This document shows positions 45,439 to 47,725 of a DNA stretch of 47,725 bases, in pieces. The position numbers and the translations under genes are program-made. The notes under the pieces were generated by a model. The model was not told where the DNA came from, made no database searches, and was given only the letters and a program-made list of their open reading frames with translations. How positions within the stretch are numbered: the stretch's first letter is position 1; the number at the start of each line of letters is the position of its first letter. This DNA comes from DATLFS01 sp035540935 (GTDB taxonomy: Bacteria > Actinomycetota > CADDZG01 > WHSQ01), in contig DATLFS010000063.1 in NCBI GenBank assembly GCA_035540935.1, forward strand, positions 1 through 47,725, given 5' to 3'.

Positions 45439-45855
45439 ATGACGGCAGGTCGCCGCAGGCACACGTTCGGGGAGGTCCTCGGGCCGCTCGAGGCCGAGAT
45501 CATGGAGGTCGTCTGGGACGAGGGTGAAGTCACGGTCCGCGACGTCCATCAGGCGCTCAAGCGGTCGCGGAAGATCGCGTACACCACCGTGATGACCACC
45601 CTGGGCCGGCTGGCCGAGAAGGGGTTGCTGCGCCGCGACGAGTCTTCTTCCGCTCATCGCTACGCACCGCTCATCAGCCGCGACCAGTACGCCCGTTCCA
45701 CCGTGAAGTCGGTCGTGGACTGGCTCGTCGGGCACTTCCCCGAGCCGGCGGTCTCCTATTTCATCGACCGGGTCGAGCGCGAGGACGAGGAGGTCGTGAC
45801 GCGCCTCCGCGAGGCGATCGAACAGAGGAAACGTCGCCCGGAAGCCGAGCGTTGA
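45439..45855 (+). CDS. BlaI/MecI/CopY-family transcriptional repressor
   Basis: This 138-residue winged-helix regulator has FGEVLGPLEAEIMEVVWDEG, TVRDVHQALKRSRKIAYTTV and MTTLGRLAEKGLLRRDE, then the dimerisation region. Family members repress until a paired M56 membrane peptidase triggers their cleavage. The paired peptidase gene follows 22 bases downstream. No beta-lactamase or penicillin-binding protein gene is in the window, so the target is unknown. Confidence 0.9.
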   Translation: MTAGRRRHTFGEVLGPLEAEIMEVVWDEGEVTVRDVHQALKRSRKIAYTTVMTTLGRLAEKGLLRRDESSSAHRYAPLISRDQYARSTVKSVVDWLVGHFPEPAVSYFIDRVEREDEEVVTRLREAIEQRKRRPEAER

Positions 45856-45877
45856 GGGCGCGCCGAGAAGCGGTCCG

Positions 45878-47269
45878 ATGACCAGCGCATCGCCCACGAT
45901 CCTCGCCCTCGAGACCGACGCGGCCTGGGTCGTCGTCCTGGCCGTCTCGACCGTGACCCTTCCCGCCGCCCTGATCCTGCGGCGGCTCATCGGCCGCCCG
46001 GGCGGGGTGGCGTCGGGGATCCTGCTGGGTCTTCCACTCCTGCTCCCGCTCGTCGCCGCACTCGTCTTCCACGGTGCGCTCCTACCCGAGCTGGCCGTCC
46101 TCCGGCCGGCGCGCGAGGTCTTTCGGCACGGGACGGCCGATCTGCTCCACCTGCTGTACTTCCACGACGGCGATGCCGTAACGCCGTACGTAGCGTGGGG
46201 GACGGCGCGGAACTGGGTGCTCCTCGTCGGTCTCGGGTTCTCGTCCTTGATGCTCCTCCGCCGCGCCTTGGGGATGCTCCTCGTGCACCGGCTCGTCCGC
46301 CGCTGCCGCACCCCGGCGCCGGCGGAGCGCGCCGAGATACGCCGTGTGCTCTCCCCTCTGGCGCGCCGGGCCGGCCTGGCGCGGGAGCCTGAGGTCCTAT
46401 TCCTCCCGCCGGGAGCCGGCGGCGTGTTCGCCGTCGGCTCCGTCCGGCCGCGCATCCTGATCGCCGAGAGCCTCCGCCGTGAGCTCGAGCCGGAAGAGAT
46501 CGAGGCCGTCCTCGCGCACGAGGTCGCCCACGTTTCCGCGCGCGACATCCGGGTCGTCTTCCTCGCCGGCGTTCTGCGAGACATGGTCGCCTGGAACCCG
46601 CTCGCCCACCTGGCGTTCCGGAAGCTCGTCTCCGATCGGGAGAGCGAGGCCGATCGGCGCGCCGCGGCCATGACCGGCAAGCCTCTGGCGGTGGCGTCGA
46701 GCCTCCTCAAGATGTGTCAGACGGGGAGGCGGTTGCGCCCGACGCCGGCCGCGTTGAGCTTCCTTCGACCCGGCAGCCGGGTGGCGCGCCGGGTGCGCGC
46801 CTTGATCGACGTCGCCGACGGACGCGCCGCGCTCACCGACCCGCGCCGCCTTCCCTACGCCGCCGCGGCCGTCCTCGTCGCCGCCCTCGGGCTCCAGGCC
46901 GGCGCGGAGCTGGCGGCCGAGCGGGGGGCGCTGGCGATCGTCTGGGGCGCCCCCGCGGGGGAGATGGCGCAGGCGTACGCGCCGCCGCGAGCCGCCACCG
47001 AACCCCCGGGGCAGCGCACGGCTCGCAAGGGGAAGGGGGCGAAGAAGAAGGCGCGCCGGGCGGAGATCGAGAGCCCGCAGCGGAACCTCGCCCGATCCGA
47101 GTCGTTCCGCGCCGAGGATCTCGAGCTGTGGCTCTCGCAGATGGCGAAGCTCGCCGCCCGCGGCGTCTCGCCGGCGACACTCGCATGGGAGACGCGGCGC
47201 GACTGGGAGGCCGTCCCGATCCGGTGCACCGGGGGCTCGCTGTGCATCTACCGGGTCGACGGCATCTGA
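45878..47269 (+). CDS. M56-family (BlaR1-like) membrane zinc metallopeptidase
   Basis: This 463-residue protein has three to four N-terminal membrane helices. A gluzincin domain follows, with VFAVGSVRPRILIAESLRRE and the zinc motif HEVAH at residues 214-218, then ARDIRVVFLAGVLRDMVAWN and SDRESEADRRAA as third-ligand region. A further hydrophobic segment lies near 325-345, followed by a basic C-terminal region ending in RCTGGSLCIYRVDGI. It lacks a penicillin-binding sensor domain; the tail of about 110 residues is unidentified. With the upstream BlaI-type gene it forms a proteolytic signalling pair. Confidence 0.87.
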   Translation: MTSASPTILALETDAAWVVVLAVSTVTLPAALILRRLIGRPGGVASGILLGLPLLLPLVAALVFHGALLPELAVLRPAREVFRHGTADLLHLLYFHDGDAVTPYVAWGTARNWVLLVGLGFSSLMLLRRALGMLLVHRLVRRCRTPAPAERAEIRRVLSPLARRAGLAREPEVLFLPPGAGGVFAVGSVRPRILIAESLRRELEPEEIEAVLAHEVAHVSARDIRVVFLAGVLRDMVAWNPLAHLAFRKLVSDRESEADRRAAAMTGKPLAVASSLLKMCQTGRRLRPTPAALSFLRPGSRVARRVRALIDVADGRAALTDPRRLPYAAAAVLVAALGLQAGAELAAERGALAIVWGAPAGEMAQAYAPPRAATEPPGQRTARKGKGAKKKARRAEIESPQRNLARSESFRAEDLELWLSQMAKLAARGVSPATLAWETRRDWEAVPIRCTGGSLCIYRVDGI

Positions 47270-47296
47270 GCGTTCGCACCTGCGGTCGCCACCGGC

Positions 47297-47302
47297 TACG
47301 CT
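47297..47302 (+). promoter_or_regulatory. -10 element TACGCT of secG
   Basis: TACGCT lies 57 bases before the secG start, leaving a leader of about 50 bases that ends with a purine-rich AAAGAGGTGGA site. Confidence 0.45.
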
Positions 47303-47359
47303 TGCTCCGAAGACACCGACGCGCCCCTCGGGTGGCGCCCTGAAAGAGGTGGACCTGAC

Positions 47360-47590
47360 TTGACTGCCGTTCTCGTGGTGATCCACGTCATCGCCGCGCT
47401 CCTGCTGATCCTGTTCGTCCTTCTCCACGCGGGCCGCGGAGGCGGCGTCTCCGAGATGTTCGGTGGGGGCGTTCAGAGCCAGGCGATGGGGTCGACCATG
47501 ATGGAGAAGAACCTGGACCGGATCACGGTCATCACGGCGATCGTGTTCACCGGCACCACGATCCTCCTGGCGTTCCGCCTCCAGCCTTAG
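47360..47590 (+). CDS. secG: Preprotein translocase subunit SecG
   Basis: This 76-residue protein has two membrane helices (LVVIHVIAALLLILFVLLHA and ITVITAIVFTGTTILLAFRL) around the conserved loop GRGGGVSEMFGGGVQSQAMG. It is the accessory subunit of the SecYEG channel. It starts at TTG 47360. In actinobacteria secG usually follows tpiA directly; here apgM and the BlaI/M56 pair lie in between. The stop overlaps the GTG of the next gene by one base. Confidence 0.95.
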   Translation: MTAVLVVIHVIAALLLILFVLLHAGRGGGVSEMFGGGVQSQAMGSTMMEKNLDRITVITAIVFTGTTILLAFRLQP

Positions 47591-47725
47591 TGACGCGCCC
47601 CGCCGGGTGGGCCGCGCGCGCGGCGGCGCTCGCGGCCACCTTCCTCGTCGCGTGCACGGCGGACGGCGGCCGGGTCGCCGGCCCGCGGGCAACGGCCGAT
47701 GGCTCGGCGCTTCCCTCTCCGACGC
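47590..47725 (+). CDS. Lipoprotein, N-terminal fragment (cut by window end)
   Basis: GTG 47590 opens a frame running off the window. It has a basic start, a hydrophobic segment and a lipobox ending in FLVAC, followed by a polar linker, so it should be a membrane lipoprotein. Extracellular solute-binding proteins of ABC transporters are often found after secG in this phylum, but nothing visible here proves that. Confidence 0.6.
   Translation, partial: MTRPAGWAARAAALAATFLVACTADGGRVAGPRATADGSALPSPT

Noticed and set aside
1..47725. tRNA, rRNA, CRISPR array or insertion sequence
   Set aside because: No intergenic gap shows a cloverleaf, rRNA sequence, regularly spaced repeats, or inverted repeats around a transposase-like frame.

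Overview
The window is high-GC bacterial chromosome, about 70% G+C by eye (one 60-base line counted at 28921 is 73%). Gene content and order point to an uncultured or deep-branching member of the Actinomycetota. The evidence is the order recG-rsmD-coaD-(SepIVA-like)-yceD-rpmF-rnc-mutM-acylphosphatase-smc-ftsY-ffh-rpsP-KH-rimM-trmD, the order uvrC-rapZ-yvcK-gap-pgk-tpiA-secG, a coenzyme F420 biosynthesis gene (cofC/fbiD), and many GTG starts with 4-base GTGA/ATGA overlaps. No rRNA, tRNA, CRISPR array or insertion sequence was seen.

Layout. 1-5594 is a Tad/Flp-type pilus assembly operon on the + strand (TadZ-like ATPase, TadA/CpaF ATPase, TadB, TadC, a 54-residue pilin candidate and three TadE/F/G-like pseudopilins). 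5688-6016 is a DNA-binding HU gene with a clear terminator. 6021-7780 is a drug/polysaccharide-type ABC exporter on the - strand. 7833-10886 holds a small membrane gene, cofC on the - strand, and a divergent three-gene operon of an FrhB-type iron-sulfur flavoprotein, a beta-carbonic anhydrase and a cysteine-containing secreted protein. 10890-13847 holds a monooxygenase-like protein and a metallophosphoesterase, then the phospholipid genes plsC and gpsA. 13848-14530 is a distinctly lower-GC island (57% over 120 counted bases) with a secreted protein whose signal peptide is in another frame. 14532-19405 holds a secreted protein, an Lrp-type RAM domain protein, ATP-type PEP carboxykinase, dodecin, thiL and thiD. 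19409-21968 (- strand) holds membrane and envelope proteins and rpmB.

From 22051 to 38709 lies a dense + strand housekeeping block: DNA repair (recG, mutM, uvrC), rRNA/tRNA modification (rsmD, rimM, trmD), CoA synthesis (coaD), cell division (SepIVA-like), ribosomal proteins L32 and S16, RNase III, chromosome organisation (smc) and the SRP system (ftsY, ffh). 38706-45370 carries rapZ, yvcK and a glycolytic run gap-(DUF4352)-pgk-tpiA-apgM. 45439-47269 is a BlaI-type repressor with an M56 membrane metallopeptidase. The window ends with secG and the start of a lipoprotein gene.

Promoters share a recurrent -10 element TANNNT, often TAGGNT. In at least seven gene heads this element ends exactly 6-7 bases before the start codon, which indicates leaderless mRNAs. 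Operon-internal genes are instead coupled by overlaps. The most unusual observation is an SMC protein of 1021 residues with no recognisable hinge domain. Others are an acylphosphatase without either catalytic residue, hairpin-plus-T-run structures exactly at the predicted 5' ends of two ribosomal-protein mRNAs, an FrhB/carbonic anhydrase operon facing cofC, and the absence of whiA from the rapZ-yvcK-gap cluster.
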